From assembly GCA_900541565.1 (NCBI GenBank), contig UQKB01000011.1:1-55068 (forward strand): a stretch of DNA of 55,068 nucleotides. The letters run 5' to 3'. The stretch comes from an uncultured Oscillospiraceae bacterium. Lineage in GTDB: Bacteria > Bacillota > Clostridia > Oscillospirales > Acutalibacteraceae. Below are positions 36,640 to 45,169 of the stretch, piece after piece. The translations under genes and the position numbers were made by a program. Every line of letters begins with the position of its first letter. Position 1 is the first letter of the stretch. The notes beneath the pieces are model-generated. The model was not told where the DNA came from and ran no database searches. It saw only the letters and a list, made by a program, of their open reading frames with translations.

Positions 36640-37866
36640 TCACCGTCGGTCGTTTATAATCTCTACAAAATTATGATAATAATGATCCAAGTTCAGTTCC
36701 TGGGCCTTGGCGCGCCCGGCAGCCGACATTTTTTTACGCAAGCCGTCGTCCTGTAAAAGCTTTTGCATCGCCTGGTATAAACGCTCCGGCAAATGCTCAT
36801 CCCTAGGCAGCAAAATCGCCGCCTCCTGGTCTGCGTATTCCGGTATACCGCCGGAATACGTCGTAATCAGCGGCAAGCCAGACACCATGGACTCTATTAC
36901 CGTAAGCGGAGCCGGATCGTTCCAGACAGAAGGAATGACCGCAATATCGGCCATTGCATACAATGCGGGCATTTGCGTATATGGAACAAACCCCGTAAAA
37001 ACAATCCGATCGCCCGCCTGCTTGGCAAGCGTTTTGAGCTCTTCTTCAAACGAGCCCTGCATACCGCTTCCAAAAAAATAGCCGCCCGCAACCACCAGCC
37101 TTACCTTTGGATCAGAGAGCATATGAAAAGCCAGCAGCAGCTCGCGAATTCCTTTTTCCCGCGTTAAACGTCCGGTAAATAAAAGCACCTTTTCGTCGTC
37201 CTGAATACCGTATTGGCGCCTCAGCTGTGGGACCAGCGCCCGGTTATCCTCCTTGGAAAATCGTTCCGTATCCACGCAGTTGCGCAGAACCGTCATCTTT
37301 TCTTTTGGAAACCCTCCAAGAAAATCAGACAATGTCCGGTTGATATAATCGCTTACCGCTATGACCCTTTTTGTTCCAAGCATTACTTTTTTACAGCCGA
37401 ACGTACTTTTTACCTCATTATGTATATGGTAGTAGTAGCGGCCTTCATATTTTTTTGCGTTCTTTCTTTTCTGTATAACCTTAAAAAGGGTAGAATGGTT
37501 TTCAAGCATCACCTTGTCATACGTATTTTTTTGCAAAATACGACTTACTTTTCCAATATAATTCAGTCTTTGCAAAATATAGCGGTAGGACATATGGTTA
37601 GCTTTTTTCAGCACGTTTTTTGCCAAAAAATAAATGATACGGTCGAGCGGCAGCACCAGAGGATTGGGCTTGACAAAGGTAAAATGACTTTGCCGGAAGG
37701 CTTTTGCCATTTCCTGCGCCTTTGGGTCATAAATGCTGATAATTTCAAGCTCCAGCGCCGCATATTTTTCATTCATCTGAATCAGATAATCGTCCAGCGC
37801 TTCCACAGCGCCGCCTTTGGCTGCCGGAACCGGCAAAAAGCCACTGGTTACAACTGCTAATTTCAT
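36640..37866 (-). CDS. glycosyltransferase family 4
   Basis: 408-residue retaining GT-B transferase. The N-terminal acceptor domain opens VVTSGFLPVPAAKGGAVEAL. The C-terminal donor domain has LLFTGRLTREKGIRELL and the E-x7-E motif around PAPLTVIESMVSGLPLI, followed by the TYSGGIPEYA loop. GGAGGGTGCCAA precedes the ATG. It lies between the polymerase gene (15-base gap) and the GT2 gene (5-base gap). The sugar transferred cannot be predicted from sequence. Confidence 0.94.
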   Translation of the reverse strand: MKLAVVTSGFLPVPAAKGGAVEALDDYLIQMNEKYAALELEIISIYDPKAQEMAKAFRQSHFTFVKPNPLVLPLDRIIYFLAKNVLKKANHMSYRYILQRLNYIGKVSRILQKNTYDKVMLENHSTLFKVIQKRKNAKKYEGRYYYHIHNEVKSTFGCKKVMLGTKRVIAVSDYINRTLSDFLGGFPKEKMTVLRNCVDTERFSKEDNRALVPQLRRQYGIQDDEKVLLFTGRLTREKGIRELLLAFHMLSDPKVRLVVAGGYFFGSGMQGSFEEELKTLAKQAGDRIVFTGFVPYTQMPALYAMADIAVIPSVWNDPAPLTVIESMVSGLPLITTYSGGIPEYADQEAAILLPRDEHLPERLYQAMQKLLQDDGLRKKMSAAGRAKAQELNLDHYYHNFVEIINDRR

Positions 37867-37881
37867 TTGGCACCCTCCGTT

Positions 37882-39105
37882 TTATCCAATTGCAGGGCGG
37901 TAGCCCCGCTTGCCTATGATATCTGTATGTCGCATATACAAGCCCGACAGAAAGAAATAATTGATCAAATACGGCGGATAATTGAACGACCTGTCCACTA
38001 AAAATGCGATAAAGACAAGGATCAGGCCCACCGACAAAAATTTGTTTCTTTTAAATACGGAAACGATCGGGTAAAGTAACAGGAAAAGAAAAGAAGCAAA
38101 CGACAAAAAGCCATAATAGGAAAGCATATACAATACGCCTTCTGATATCCTTGCCTTATTCCATGGCATGCCAAAAAAGAAAAAGCGAAGAAAGTCAGGC
38201 GCATTGAGACTGTAGATCATCGAAAACACATTGCTAAACTGTTGTGTTCTTCCAGAAGCCGTTGGATCAGCCAGCGTTTGCATAATATAGCGGTCTATAA
38301 AATATTGGATAAACTGGCTGTCCGCTATAAAAACATATAAAACCAAGCCGATGAGCACAAGGATCAGCCCACCAAGATAAAGCGTCTGCACTCTTTCCGG
38401 GAGCTTTCTTTTAATATATATAAGCAGCGAAGGAATTGCAATAACGGCAAATGGAATCAAAATGGTTCTAGATCCAGAAAGCATAACGCCGGCAACAGCA
38501 GCCAGGATCGCCGCAACCCGTATTACCTGGAAACACTTACTTTTTGCCTTCCAAAAAAACATCAGCGGCAGGCACATAACATAAAAAAGCCCCGCACCGT
38601 TTCCGTTTTGGTAAGTGGACGGCATTTTCAGCGCATCCATGCCCTGGCCCGACATCCCATACCCAATTGTCTTTTGGGAAAATGAATCGCCGTATGCAAT
38701 ATTTAACCCTGGGATAGCCGTTCTTTCTATACCAAAAAAATACTGTACGACCGCATAAAGCCCCACAATAATCAGCGATACAGCTATGATTTTAACCGTT
38801 TTTTCAAAATCCGCCTGCGTACCAATCAAAATCGCCAAAGGTGACGCCAGCATAACAAGTGCTACGGTGATATTGCCGCTGTTTGTGTCTGTAATATTTA
38901 ATAGAAGCGGCATAAGTACAAAAAAAGCATAAACGACATACCCTATGGAAAAACCCTTATACTGGTCTGCCATAAAGCCAATGCCTTTTGTACTGAAAAG
39001 CAGCGCAAGCAAAAAAAGAAGCGTTGCCACCGTAACCGGCACGCTGCCAAAAAGAATGCCTGCTTTTGGAAATGCAAAAGTAAAAAACTCAAAAATATAT
39101 AACAT
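37882..39105 (-). CDS. O-antigen ligase/polymerase-like membrane protein (Wzy)
   Basis: 407 residues with about ten to twelve membrane helices and a large outer loop near the middle (about 135-190). This is the layout of Wzy polymerases and O-antigen ligases, which are poorly conserved in sequence. LLSGSRTILIPFAVIA matches the ligase-family segment after the big loop. As the only polymerase-like gene in the operon it is the best candidate for joining repeat units outside the membrane. The ATG at 39105 has GAGAGG seven bases upstream; the 18 codons before it have no ribosome site. Confidence 0.85.
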   Translation of the reverse strand: MLYIFEFFTFAFPKAGILFGSVPVTVATLLFLLALLFSTKGIGFMADQYKGFSIGYVVYAFFVLMPLLLNITDTNSGNITVALVMLASPLAILIGTQADFEKTVKIIAVSLIIVGLYAVVQYFFGIERTAIPGLNIAYGDSFSQKTIGYGMSGQGMDALKMPSTYQNGNGAGLFYVMCLPLMFFWKAKSKCFQVIRVAAILAAVAGVMLSGSRTILIPFAVIAIPSLLIYIKRKLPERVQTLYLGGLILVLIGLVLYVFIADSQFIQYFIDRYIMQTLADPTASGRTQQFSNVFSMIYSLNAPDFLRFFFFGMPWNKARISEGVLYMLSYYGFLSFASFLFLLLYPIVSVFKRNKFLSVGLILVFIAFLVDRSFNYPPYLINYFFLSGLYMRHTDIIGKRGYRPAIG

Positions 39106-39181
39106 GAAGCATCCTCTCAAAATACAGGGGCAGTTCCGCCCCTTTTTTTGTTCTGCCAATTACAAGGGAAAAATCTGTTAA

Positions 39182-39416
39182 TTACAAAGTAAACCGGCTC
39201 CCTGCAAAAACAAATAGGGGATTCAACCACTCTTGCATTTTCTGATAATATACTTCTGTTTTGGGAAGAAAAAACAGAAACAAAGAAAAACAACGGCATA
39301 CGAAAGGCGTACAGAAACGTATTGAGCGGCTGTATCATGGAAACATGCCCTACAATCACAAAAATAATCCCTATCCCTTTCATTGCGTCAACAAAATTCA
39401 AACGTCTTGTTTCCAC
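39182..39416 (-). pseudogene. remnant of an acyltransferase family 3 gene
   Basis: The first ~45 codons read RRLNFVDAMKGIGIIFVIVGH and AFRMPLFFFVS, the N-terminus of membrane acyltransferases (family 3) that O-acetylate polysaccharides. After this the frame is lost. Inserting one G before the T6 run would continue SGFFLPK and about 30 more residues, before a stop at 39182. The remaining 250 or more residues of the family are absent, so the gene is shifted and truncated. It lies between the GT8 and polymerase genes, the usual place for such a decorating enzyme. The polymer has probably lost one acyl modification. Confidence 0.75.
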
Positions 39417-39422
39417 AGTATA

Positions 39423-40409
39423 TTATCCCCTATTTCTTCTCTTTTTAAGCACCGGTACAGCCGTTGCATGCAAAAAGCCGGAAAAGGCAACCGCCCATTT
39501 ACGCGGTACACATCGATAAATTTTTACATACGCTTTTTTCAGCCCGCTGGTATTGTCCTTCCACAGCGGCATGTCCTTCCACGGGGAAAGGGACCGATAG
39601 TATAAAAATTGCTCCTTATAGCGGTGCCGGGAATTTTCCACCCATGGGCGCAAGGATAAAAACGACGTGGTGAAATGTATAATCACAGGGGAGTTGACCG
39701 CTTGCTCTATCTGTCGGCGCGTATAATAGGCTTCCGGTTTTCTGTACTTGCACATGGCATCATAGGAAAAATCATAAAAAAGTGTCAGCGTATTATATTG
39801 TGGCGGAAGTGTATAGATTTTCCCCTCAAAGACCGCATTGATCACATCCTGGTCAGGATAGCGGATCACACCGGCGTATGCCTTGATAAAGCGTTGGACC
39901 CTTTCTTTTACATGATATTCCCTGTACTGGTCTAAATCAATCAAAAGCACACCGCTGTTGATATATGGACTTTTTCTGTCCATGCCCAGGTTTTCCAGAT
40001 AGCGGAAGCTAAGGCAATCCCTGACGCCCGCAATGATATTGCCATCCAGACGGGTCCTCCACAGCTCTGCCAAAGGCGCCTGTATGATCGTATCACAGTC
40101 CAGATAAAGAAGACGGTGCACGCTGCTGTCAAGAATGTCAGAGATAAACAGGCGTATAAACGCGACCTTCGGCCATCTGTTCGATATAAAAGCGTCTGGG
40201 ATTTCTATATCGTTTACCCGTAAAAAAGCACTCTTTCTTCCGTAAGTTGAAAATATTTCGTTTAGCCTTTCGCGGTTTTCCGGCGAAATCCCATCGTCCA
40301 GAATAAACACCTGGAGTTCCTCTTCCTGCTTGTTATTTTCAAACAAAGAAACAAGGGAAGCTGCCAGTATGCCTGCAAATTTATCGTCACTTGCATATAA
40401 GACATTCAC
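39423..40409 (-). CDS. glycosyltransferase family 8
   Basis: 328-residue retaining GT-A transferase, usually adding glucose or galactose. MNVLYASDDKFAGILAASL is the N-terminal family motif. LLYLDCDTIIQ carries the metal-binding DxD (Asp104, Asp106), and KSPYINSGVLLIDLDQYR matches the family's acceptor segment. IHFTTSFLSLRPW near the end corresponds to the usual His-Phe motif. A GGGAGG lies 12 bases before the ATG, a little far. It follows the priming transferase gene in the operon, so it may add the second sugar (inference). Confidence 0.93.
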   Translation of the reverse strand: MNVLYASDDKFAGILAASLVSLFENNKQEEELQVFILDDGISPENRERLNEIFSTYGRKSAFLRVNDIEIPDAFISNRWPKVAFIRLFISDILDSSVHRLLYLDCDTIIQAPLAELWRTRLDGNIIAGVRDCLSFRYLENLGMDRKSPYINSGVLLIDLDQYREYHVKERVQRFIKAYAGVIRYPDQDVINAVFEGKIYTLPPQYNTLTLFYDFSYDAMCKYRKPEAYYTRRQIEQAVNSPVIIHFTTSFLSLRPWVENSRHRYKEQFLYYRSLSPWKDMPLWKDNTSGLKKAYVKIYRCVPRKWAVAFSGFLHATAVPVLKKRRNRG

Positions 40410-40429
40410 GGCATAAGCCTCCCTCTTTT

Positions 40430-41137
40430 TTATTTTGCACCCTTACCGCCCAAGACAACGGCAATCGTCATAAAAATCAACTTTATATCCAGCCACACGC
40501 TTCTGTTTCTTATGTATTCCAGATCCATTTCAACCCATTCGTCAAAGGTTGTATCCTCTCCCTTTTTAATCTGCCATATACAGGTAAGCCCGGGCGTTAC
40601 AGAAAGCCTTTGCATTTGATAATCATTATATTGCGTTACTTCCGTTACCAGCGGCGGTCTTGGCCCTACAATGCTCATATCTCCATTTAAAATGTTTACA
40701 AGCTGCGGCAGCTCGTCAATACAGGTCTTCCGCAGAAAAGCACCCACTTTTGTCACGCGTGGGTCATTTTCTATTTTAAACGCCGGACCGTCCCTTTCGT
40801 TGAGCTCGCAAAGATCGTCTAACATATCCTCTGCATTTTCACACATGCTGCGAAATTTATAAATATAAAACTGCCTTCCGTTTTTTCCTACGCGTGCTTG
40901 CTTAAAGATAACGGCGCCTTTTGGGTCTTCCACCTTTATCGCAATTGCACTGATCAAGAAGACAGGGGACAAAACCACCAATCCCAGCAGAGAACAGATC
41001 AGGTCAAATATTCTTTTTATAGCGGCGTAAACTCTTTTCTCGCCTACACACAGGTTTTTCTTTTCTCGCGCGCTTTTTCTGCTGGTTAAATTTTTTGCCA
41101 TATGATCTATAAGTTCCTTTTCTCTGATATTATCCAA
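40430..41137 (-). CDS. priming undecaprenyl-phosphate sugar phosphotransferase
   Basis: 235-residue enzyme that moves sugar-1-phosphate from a nucleotide sugar to undecaprenyl phosphate, the first step of repeat-unit assembly. One membrane helix (about 41-68; FDLICSLLGLVVLSPVF) is followed by the catalytic domain: VIFKQARVGKNG, FYIYKFRSM, the DELPQL motif and SIVGPRPP are all typical (WcaJ/CpsE C-terminal type). It lacks the large N-terminal membrane region of long members. The best start is TTG at 41137, eight bases after GAGGGG; a first ATG would give 217 residues. Confidence 0.93.
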   Translation of the reverse strand: MDNIREKELIDHMAKNLTSRKSAREKKNLCVGEKRVYAAIKRIFDLICSLLGLVVLSPVFLISAIAIKVEDPKGAVIFKQARVGKNGRQFYIYKFRSMCENAEDMLDDLCELNERDGPAFKIENDPRVTKVGAFLRKTCIDELPQLVNILNGDMSIVGPRPPLVTEVTQYNDYQMQRLSVTPGLTCIWQIKKGEDTTFDEWVEMDLEYIRNRSVWLDIKLIFMTIAVVLGGKGAK

Positions 41138-41237
41138 GAATAACACCCCTCTTTTACCAAGCCGACTTGCCTTTTTCCTATAAAAATACACCTATATATG
41201 CGTCTATAAAAACTGTGGTACACAGATTGGCGTTTAC

Positions 41238-41930
41238 TTATTCGTATCTGTAAAAATAACCACCCTTCCCATTTTTGGAATCAACGCCATTGATAATCAG
41301 TCCCAAAACTTTTGCGTCAACCCTTTTGATTGCTTCCACCGTTTTATGCAACTCCGGGTAAGTGGAAGTCCCTTCTCTGACAACAATCAAAACGCCGTCG
41401 CTTTCTGTTATCAGCGGCAAAGCGTCCACCACCACATTTACCGGCGGGGTATCCAAAATAATGTAATCGTACTCGTCAGAAAAAGAAGCAAGCAGCTGTT
41501 TCATGCTTTCACTGGACAGCAGTTCCGATGGGTTTGGAGGAACAACGCCCGCGCACAGGACATCCAGATTTTCCATTTTTGTATGGTGAACGGCTTCATC
41601 GACCGTATGAATCTTTCCCAGTACGTTTGTAAGGCCGGGCGCTGCGGAAAGATTGAAAAAGCGATCGACCTTTGGCTTGCGCAGATCGCAGTCAATAATC
41701 AGCACCCTGGTATCCACCTGCTGTGCAAGCGCTATAGCAAGATTGACCGCGGTAGTTGTTTTTCCTTCCGATTTCAACGAGCTTGTAACGACAATCTTCT
41801 TACAACCTTCTTTAATTACAGAAAAAACCAAATTGGTCCGCGCTGTTTTATAGGCTTCTTTAATTTGAAAGTTCAGCGTCGCAGAATGATCCACTGTATT
41901 TAACGGTTTGCGGTTTGTCTTTTTAAACAT
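41238..41930 (-). CDS. capsular polysaccharide tyrosine kinase (CpsD/BY-kinase)
   Basis: 230-residue cytoplasmic bacterial tyrosine kinase. Walker A is SLKSEGKTTT (51-60), Walker A' is VLIIDCDLRKP (77-87), and LDTPPVNVV is Walker B. The C-terminal tail GGYFYRYE offers three tyrosines (225, 227, 229) for autophosphorylation. The EAYKTARTNL segment near residue 25 is the usual interaction surface. It works with the membrane adaptor encoded just upstream to control chain length and export. No cognate PHP-type phosphatase (CpsB/CapC) gene is present in the operon. AGGAG lies 10 bases before the ATG. Confidence 0.95.
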   Translation of the reverse strand: MFKKTNRKPLNTVDHSATLNFQIKEAYKTARTNLVFSVIKEGCKKIVVTSSLKSEGKTTTAVNLAIALAQQVDTRVLIIDCDLRKPKVDRFFNLSAAPGLTNVLGKIHTVDEAVHHTKMENLDVLCAGVVPPNPSELLSSESMKQLLASFSDEYDYIILDTPPVNVVVDALPLITESDGVLIVVREGTSTYPELHKTVEAIKRVDAKVLGLIINGVDSKNGKGGYFYRYE

Positions 41931-42022
41931 GACTTTTCTACTCCTAAAAACAAAATATCTGTTTTATTTGCCACGCCTGCCGTGTTTATAGTTGCCGCTT
42001 GGCAGACAACTTGTTCTTTCTT

Positions 42023-42712
42023 TTACGTATTTTGCTTTGCAACGCTTTCAAAGTTAGGAATATATGCCAGCACCGGCAGCCCAAGCTTTGCTGTAATATC
42101 GTCGGACGCTTTGATCCGGATATCAAAGTAATTTCTGATAAAAACAAACGCAATGCACAAAAGCATCCCCAGCACAAAGCCGATTGCCGTATTTACAACC
42201 GGGTTTGGCGCGACCGGACTTTGCGGAACCGTAGCCGGGTCCACAACCTTTAGTTCTGCGTCTTCGTTATAATTGGCAATCACGCCGGGTGCAAGCTGCG
42301 CGACCGTATCTGCAATCAATTTTGCTTCTGTCTGGCTTTTGGCAATCACCTGCGCCTGAAAAACTTCTGTGTCGTTTAAGCTGGAAAAGGTGACCATCTG
42401 CTTTAGTTGGCCTGCCGAATAACGATCGCCAAGCTCTTTTGCAACATTTGTAAAAAAGCTGTTTGTCTGCAGCAATTCAATATAGGTATTCACAAGCCTC
42501 TGCGCATATGCAAAGGCAGTTACATCGTCAGAAATGGAACCTGACCCCCTGTCCGACGTAGATACGCAAAACTTTACGGTGCTTTGGTACGTATTATCGA
42601 TAAATATTTTCGTAAAACCAAATGCTGCGCCGGCAAAAAGGATAGAAATGGCAAGAATCAAAATTAAATTTTTTTTCAAAAGATTTAAAATCTGTCCTGC
42701 GTTTACACCCAT
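42023..42712 (-). CDS. chain-length determinant/kinase adaptor (Wzz/CapA-like)
   Basis: 229 residues with two membrane helices (about 18-36 and 176-196) flanking an extracytoplasmic domain, the Wzz layout. The proline-rich segment PATVPQSPVAPNP sits before the second helix as in CapA/CpsC proteins, and a short cytoplasmic tail would activate the kinase encoded next. The ATG at 42712 is favoured over a GTG four codons earlier that lies in the AGGAAGGTG ribosome site. It is the first gene of the exopolysaccharide operon, with a leader of about 100 bases. Confidence 0.92.
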   Translation of the reverse strand: MGVNAGQILNLLKKNLILILAISILFAGAAFGFTKIFIDNTYQSTVKFCVSTSDRGSGSISDDVTAFAYAQRLVNTYIELLQTNSFFTNVAKELGDRYSAGQLKQMVTFSSLNDTEVFQAQVIAKSQTEAKLIADTVAQLAPGVIANYNEDAELKVVDPATVPQSPVAPNPVVNTAIGFVLGMLLCIAFVFIRNYFDIRIKASDDITAKLGLPVLAYIPNFESVAKQNT

Positions 42713-42744
42713 AGATACAGTCACCTTCCTAAATAAAAATCAGG

Positions 42745-42763
42745 TTACAAATTATTTTTGTAA
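42745..42763. promoter_or_regulatory. dyad in the exopolysaccharide operon leader
   Basis: TTACAAA and TTTGTAA, perfect inverse complements, flank five bases, between the promoter and the first gene. A second palindrome (ATTATGCATAAT, 42773-42784) lies next to it. These could be operator sites, but AT-rich DNA gives such dyads by chance. Confidence 0.35.
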
Positions 42764-42822
42764 TACTACCAAATTATGCATAATATACAAAACTATGATC
42801 TATAATTTATCTATATGTGCCT

Positions 42823-42851
42823 ATTATAAATTTTCTGCTGGATAATGTCAA
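42823..42851 (-). promoter_or_regulatory. promoter of the exopolysaccharide operon
   Basis: Minus-strand TTGACA (42846-42851), a 17-base spacer, and TATAAT (42823-42828): perfect consensus. The predicted leader is about 105 bases. A fully consensus promoter suggests high basal strength, controlled by repression or downstream of initiation. Confidence 0.88.
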
Positions 42852-42982
42852 CTAATCTGAAAGTAGGCGCGCTTGATTTTCATGATATCACATATAACTT
42901 CCTAAAAAGCAAGTCTTTTTTATCAAATTAAACAATATATTCTGTAGTTTTTTCCTTCCTTCAATTTACTTGCTACAAGAAA

Positions 42983-43015
42983 CACACGGCAACAGGAATA
43001 CCCTATTGCCGTGTG
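42983..43015 (-). terminator. hairpin at the end of the TasA-like operon
   Basis: A 10-bp stem (CACACGGCAA with TTGCCGTGTG) continues past one mismatch with four more pairs. It lies 40 bases after the stop of the last TasA-like gene. The minus-strand T tract is short (TTTCTT). Confidence 0.6.
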
Positions 43016-43055
43016 CTTTTATCAGACATTGATAGTATAATCCAATATTTGTTTT

Positions 43056-44387
43056 TTATTCACGCATGCTGTTTTTCTTTCTTCTTTTGATCAGCAGCAC
43101 CGCTATTGCCAGTATTGCCGCCGTTGCTGCTGCTGCCGCTGCCAGCACTGGAACTGTGTATATGTCGCCGGTCGTTACAATATCCGGTGCCTTTGGCGGA
43201 TTTGTCGGTTGTGTTGCCGGTTCCGTCATTGGTTCTGTAGACGGTTGTGTTGCCGGTTCTGTCATTGGTTCTGTGGGTGGTTGTGTCGGTTGTTCCACAG
43301 GAGGGTCTTCCTGTGAGCAGGTAAAGATCCACTTAATCTTGCCTACAGCGTCTGCATAACGGTTGTTTAGCTCTGTTGGAACCTGCAATTCTACCGTTAG
43401 GTCAGCACTTTCACCTTGTGCAAAACCGCCCAGGCAAATTGCCTGTGCTTCCCCATACATACTGAAGCTTCCCTCTTCACCGTACAGCTTTCCGCTGTAG
43501 ATTACAGAATCATCTTTTTCATTGGTAATCGTTACCGTCAAAAGCTGCATGAGCTCATCAGAAATTGCCTTTTGTTCCGCACTTTCAAACGCGTCCTCAT
43601 CCGCCTGCAGCGCATAAAGGTATATGAACGACGTTTTTTCATCCTCATTGCCAATGTGGATTACCTGCGTTCTTGTATCCCCCGGCATCAGGCCTTTAAA
43701 GCCCTTGAAAAGGTCTTCATCCGGTAAAGTTACAAATTTTTCCGCTCCAAGCTGGTAAATCACGCTTGTGCCGGTATCTCCCTGGATTTCCTCCTGCTGC
43801 GGGAGACGGTCGACTGCGTTTTCTATGACAATATCGTTCCAGCCAACAATTTGCCCCTGTGCATTGAGCTGCGGTTTAAAATTTTCATACTGCACAGCCT
43901 CTGCAAAGGCATCAATATGGCCGTCAAGCTCCGTATAGCCTTTCATATCCCAAGCTTTTGGCAGCGAAAAGGATTCTATAAGGTTTTCTGCCGTTTGGCC
44001 GGCAGCCAGTGGTAATTGATAATAGTAATAGCCGTCCTCGCCCAAAATCCATTTATCGGGATTTACAAAATTCAGTTCAATATAGGAAGGATCCAGGTCC
44101 TTGCGTTCCTGACCATCCTCCCACCAGCTTTTTGTAAGCTTCAGGCGCACATACTGCATATTGGAGCCTGTGTTTTGCGCAGAAACAATTTTTTCCACCG
44201 TTTGCCCGGGCACAACGCCTTTTTCAGGTTTGGTGTACACGTCTACCAAATCCACATGCACATTGCCGAAGGTTAACGTATTTGTGGTTTCCACACTAGC
44301 CTTGAACGCCGCCAGGGTGACGCCCACCGAAAGCACTGCAACGAGCGCCAGGGTTGCGGCAATACATATAATTTTTTTCTTGATCAA
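43056..44387 (-). CDS. TasA/SipW-dependent-type protein with C-terminal membrane anchor
   Basis: 443 residues. The N-terminus MIKKKIICIAATLALVAVLSVGVTLAAF resembles a SipW-type signal sequence. It is followed by a first TasA/camelysin-like beta domain (TLTFGNVHVDLVD, VPGQTVEKIVSAQNTGSNMQYVRLKL) and a second (VTLPDEDLFKGFKGLMPGDT, QVIHIGNEDEKTSFIYLYAL). A Pro/Thr/Glu/Gln stalk (about 378-405) leads to TTGD, a hydrophobic helix and a basic tail (KRRKKNSMRE). It would therefore be tethered to the membrane, or to the wall if TTGD is a variant sorting signal. It is the last gene of the fibre operon and the only TasA-like member with an anchor. TTG at 44387 is the probable start, six bases after GGGGTGA. 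Confidence 0.82.
   Translation of the reverse strand: MIKKKIICIAATLALVAVLSVGVTLAAFKASVETTNTLTFGNVHVDLVDVYTKPEKGVVPGQTVEKIVSAQNTGSNMQYVRLKLTKSWWEDGQERKDLDPSYIELNFVNPDKWILGEDGYYYYQLPLAAGQTAENLIESFSLPKAWDMKGYTELDGHIDAFAEAVQYENFKPQLNAQGQIVGWNDIVIENAVDRLPQQEEIQGDTGTSVIYQLGAEKFVTLPDEDLFKGFKGLMPGDTRTQVIHIGNEDEKTSFIYLYALQADEDAFESAEQKAISDELMQLLTVTITNEKDDSVIYSGKLYGEEGSFSMYGEAQAICLGGFAQGESADLTVELQVPTELNNRYADAVGKIKWIFTCSQEDPPVEQPTQPPTEPMTEPATQPSTEPMTEPATQPTNPPKAPDIVTTGDIYTVPVLAAAAAATAAILAIAVLLIKRRKKNSMRE
43207..43278 (-). repeat. 36-bp tandem repeat in the anchor stalk
   Basis: Two adjacent 36-base copies, each encoding a 12-residue Pro/Thr/Glu unit (TEPMTEPATQPS/T). The copies differ at one internal base and in the last four bases. 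Copy number may vary between strains and set the stalk length. Confidence 0.85.
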
Positions 44388-44444
44388 AAGCAATCACCCC
44401 GTTTTTCAATAATTCAGTTCAATCAACAGTCCTAATTTCTTTTA

Positions 44445-45107
44445 TCAAATACCTATCAGCTGATTGAGGTCTGTAATATCTGTGTCGGTCGTCTGTACTG
44501 CATAAGCATTTATAAGGATCTGTACATCGGGAGCCTTTGCATTGACTACCGTTGCAATATTTTCATTAAACTGCACCTTTGTAAAGAGCTCTTCTGTAGA
44601 TATGCCTGTAGCAACTGCCTTGAGCATGTCTTCGGCATTGTCACCTTTGTAATAATATACAAGCTTTGTGGACGTATCCGCATTATTGGCATTTGCAAAC
44701 CATTGCCCGTTGACTGTGTCTGCAACAAAATTGCCGCCGCTCATAATGCCAAAATGCGCATAATCTTTAAATTCGCCATATGTTTTCTGTACATAATCTT
44801 CCGTGCCGTCCTTGACCTTAAATTCGACCGTCATAGCAATATAAGATTCTTCCTTGAGGTTTTCTACAGAGGGATCCTTATCCTGTATATCACCGGGCTT
44901 ATAGGTGTGATCAGTGATCAACTCATAGTTGGGCTCGTTAATGATAATATCTACATTGTCACCTGCTGTAAAGACGTTTGTCTTATCGTTGGACCTTGCC
45001 GTAAGGAATGCCATGGTGATGCCGTATGTAACAGCCGCTACAAGTACCAAAGCAACGACTGAGAGGGTTACTTTTAAAAGCTTATTTGTTCTTTTTGTGT
45101 TTTCCAT
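44445..45107 (-). CDS. TasA/SipW-dependent-type protein, third
   Basis: 220 residues. A basic start (MENTKRTNKLLK), a hydrophobic core and then GITMAFLTARSNDKTNVFTAGD give the SipW-dependent signature, in which the mature protein begins just before the F-T/N-x-F-x-x-G segment. The mature part is a TasA-like beta domain with conserved IAMTVEFKVKDG and ending VQILINAYAVQT. No membrane anchor. GGAGG with ten-base spacing precedes the ATG. Its closest relative in the window is the neighbouring gene at 45170, with the same EYMAMKVEYQV / SYIAMTVEFKV block, so the two probably arose by duplication. A structural fibre subunit is inferred. Confidence 0.82.
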   Translation of the reverse strand: MENTKRTNKLLKVTLSVVALVLVAAVTYGITMAFLTARSNDKTNVFTAGDNVDIIINEPNYELITDHTYKPGDIQDKDPSVENLKEESYIAMTVEFKVKDGTEDYVQKTYGEFKDYAHFGIMSGGNFVADTVNGQWFANANNADTSTKLVYYYKGDNAEDMLKAVATGISTEELFTKVQFNENIATVVNAKAPDVQILINAYAVQTTDTDITDLNQLIGI

Positions 45108-45169
45108 TGAAATATCCTCCGTTTTATTTCTTTAAGTTTCATCGTGTCGCTTTATGGTTGTTTTATTGC

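Noticed and set aside
39117..39416. A 99-codon open frame taken as an intact small protein
   Set aside because: Only its first half matches acyltransferases. The second half is out of frame and unlike any protein, so it is treated as a remnant.
43207..43278. CRISPR-like or intergenic repeat array
   Set aside because: The repeats are in frame inside a coding Pro/Thr stalk and directly adjacent, without spacers.
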